From NCBI RefSeq assembly GCF_014199255.1, contig NZ_JACIJF010000006.1, positions 172,076 through 236,075 of the forward strand: a DNA stretch of 64,000 bases, written 5' to 3'. Each line of letters starts with the position of its first letter. Position 1 is the stretch's first letter. This DNA is from Sphingomonas xinjiangensis. Lineage in GTDB: Bacteria > Pseudomonadota > Alphaproteobacteria > Sphingomonadales > Sphingomonadaceae. The notes under the pieces are model-generated. The model made no database searches. It was not told where the DNA came from and was given only the letters and a program-made list of their open reading frames with translations. This document shows positions 62,955 to 64,000 of this stretch, piece after piece. The position numbers were made by a program, and so were the translations under genes.

Positions 62955-63650
62955 ATGGCCGACGTAAAGCTGCACCCAAGCTGGCGCGAACCGCTGCGCG
63001 ACGAGTTCGCCAGCCCGTACATGGCCGCGCTGCGCGAGTACCTCCGGGTCGAAAAGGCCGCCGGCAAGCGCATCTTTCCGGCCAGCCAGAACTGGTTTCG
63101 CGCCCTCGACCTCACCCCGCTGGAGCAGGTCCGCGTCGTCATCCTCGGCCAGGATCCCTATCATGGCGAGGGTCAGGCGCACGGGCTGTGCTTCTCGGTC
63201 CAGCCTGGAGTTCGCACGCCGCCCAGCCTGGTCAACATCTACAAGGAGATGGAGGCTGATCTCGGCATCCCGCGCGCGCGCCACGGCTTTCTCGAACATT
63301 GGGCGGGGCAGGGCGTGCTGCTATTGAACGCAGTGCTAACGGTCGAGATGGCCCGCGCCGCCGCGCATCAGGGCCGCGGCTGGGAGCGCTTCACCGACGC
63401 GGTAATCCGCTTGATCAACGCCCGCCCGGAGCCCGTCGCGTTCATGTTGTGGGGCAGCTACGCGCAGAAGAAGGCCGCGTTCGTCGACTCGATCGACCGC
63501 GGCGGTCGCCATCTCGTGCTGAAAGCCCCGCATCCCTCGCCGCTATCGGCGCATACCGGCTTCTTCGGCTCGCGCCATTTCTCCAAGGCCAACGCCTTCC
63601 TGGAAAGTCACGGCCAAAGGCCGATCGACTGGGCGCTGCCGGAGCTCTGA
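62955..63650 (+). CDS. ung: uracil-DNA glycosylase, family 1
   Basis: A 231-residue enzyme. The catalytic water-activating Asp is in [20 protein letters not shown] (D67), with [21 protein letters not shown] and the Leu-loop [17 protein letters not shown] (H193). It removes uracil from DNA to start base-excision repair. It is divergent from the ligase gene and independent of the UdgX fusion at 30 kb. Confidence 0.96.
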   Translation: MADVKLHPSWREPLRDEFASPYMAALREYLRVEKAAGKRIFPASQNWFRALDLTPLEQVRVVILGQDPYHGEGQAHGLCFSVQPGVRTPPSLVNIYKEMEADLGIPRARHGFLEHWAGQGVLLLNAVLTVEMARAAAHQGRGWERFTDAVIRLINARPEPVAFMLWGSYAQKKAAFVDSIDRGGRHLVLKAPHPSPLSAHTGFFGSRHFSKANAFLESHGQRPIDWALPEL

Positions 63651-64000
63651 AGCGTCCCATAGAACAGGGCGTGCGGCCTTCCCTTGGCCAGCCGCGCATC
63701 CTGCTGCACTGACGGCGCTAATACTCTGATGATGGCCTACAGTGCCACGCGGATCGCCAGTGCAAGGAGGCCATCTTCCTAGACTGAAGCCTTTCCAGTC
63801 AACTGCTCTCTCAACATGCCCTCTAGTGTAGCACGTTGCGTACCGAAACGCTTCGCAGCGAACCGGCAATGGCGGCCATGTCAGCCAACACAGCTTCATG
63901 TCAGAAAATGGTGCCCAGAAGAGGAGTATGCCGAGGCGGGATGTCGAGGTCAGCGGAGAGGGTGAGATTTTGTCCAGCCTTTTCAAGGCCGGGGCTGGTT
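63651..64000. other. right-edge region without a recognised gene
   Basis: About 350 bases, less GC-rich than the rest in the middle (AATACTCTGATGATGGCCTA, CTTCATGTCAGAAAATGGTG). Frames are short or lack motifs. It ends with CCAGCCTTTTCAAGGCCGGG, a partial palindrome that may start another intergenic repeat beyond the edge. A gene may begin past 64000. Confidence 0.45.

Noticed and set aside
63543..63986. Minus-strand frame at the right edge
   Set aside because: It overlaps the end of ung and shows no family pattern; possibly chance. Kept as an unassigned region.

Overview
The window is GC-rich chromosomal DNA with dense, often overlapping genes. It looks like an alphaproteobacterium of the Sphingomonas group (Sphingomonadaceae). 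The evidence is two Caulobacter/Sphingomonas-type TonB-dependent receptors plus a receptor remnant, COQ9 and di-iron Coq7 for ubiquinone, MetX/MetW, compact ParDE, DUF4169 and MJ0042 zinc-ribbon proteins, and the gene orders ftsE-ftsX-ydcF-plsC and lysC...ptsP...ybgF-tilS-ftsH. No phage, insertion sequence, CRISPR array or rRNA operon was found. There are two tRNAs: Leu(GAG) and Gln(CUG).

Layout. 1-7.8 kb: end of a membrane protein, an EamA exporter, COQ9, a GH5-like glycosidase, the ferrous iron transporter feoAB, DUF4169, ssb, then a decayed island (a pectate-lyase-fold/GH55-like pseudogene and a TonB-receptor tail) and a lipoprotein. 7.8-16.7 kb: metX-metW, hisC-tyrA, the ftsE-ftsX-ydcF-plsC operon, an MJ0042 protein and a MATE exporter. 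16.8-25.8 kb: tRNA-Leu, a TonB-dependent receptor with an Arg/Gly-rich insert, an FMN reductase, the tightly coupled argH-lptM-lysA-siroheme synthase-zntB operon and a divergent TlpA-like lipoprotein. 25.8-35.1 kb: tRNA-Gln, ppx-rlmE, rpoZ, a phospholipase D-like protein, an acidic lipoprotein, a putative DNA-repair cluster (radical SAM, hemerythrin, DUF4130-UdgX fusion), a GT87-like membrane protein and a PRC-barrel protein.

35.1-42.7 kb: a long minus-strand run proA-parD-parE-nadD-rsfS-rlmH-envC-ctpA-dsbB-coq7 plus a small secreted protein, with a toxin-antitoxin pair embedded among housekeeping genes. 42.7-48.4 kb: a DUF3667 membrane protein, small membrane proteins and a second large TonB-dependent receptor. 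48.4-60.5 kb: a minus-strand run from lysC through a TonB-like protein, a nitronate monooxygenase, two paralogous exported proteins, ptsP, a RodZ-like protein, ybgF, tilS and ftsH. 60.5-64 kb: ubiG, a CsaA-like tRNA-binding protein, an ATP-dependent DNA ligase and ung.

Most of the window is housekeeping: amino-acid synthesis (His, Tyr, Met, Lys, Arg, Pro), ubiquinone, NAD, siroheme, cell division and envelope maintenance, and DNA/RNA quality control. The most unusual features are the radical SAM/hemerythrin/UdgX cluster, the parDE pair wired by overlapping codons into the nadD operon, the tandem exported paralogues of unknown function, the vestigial SUMT segment on the siroheme synthase, and the mutually frameshifted carbohydrate-utilisation remnants. 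Functions are read from motifs and family knowledge; no database search was run.
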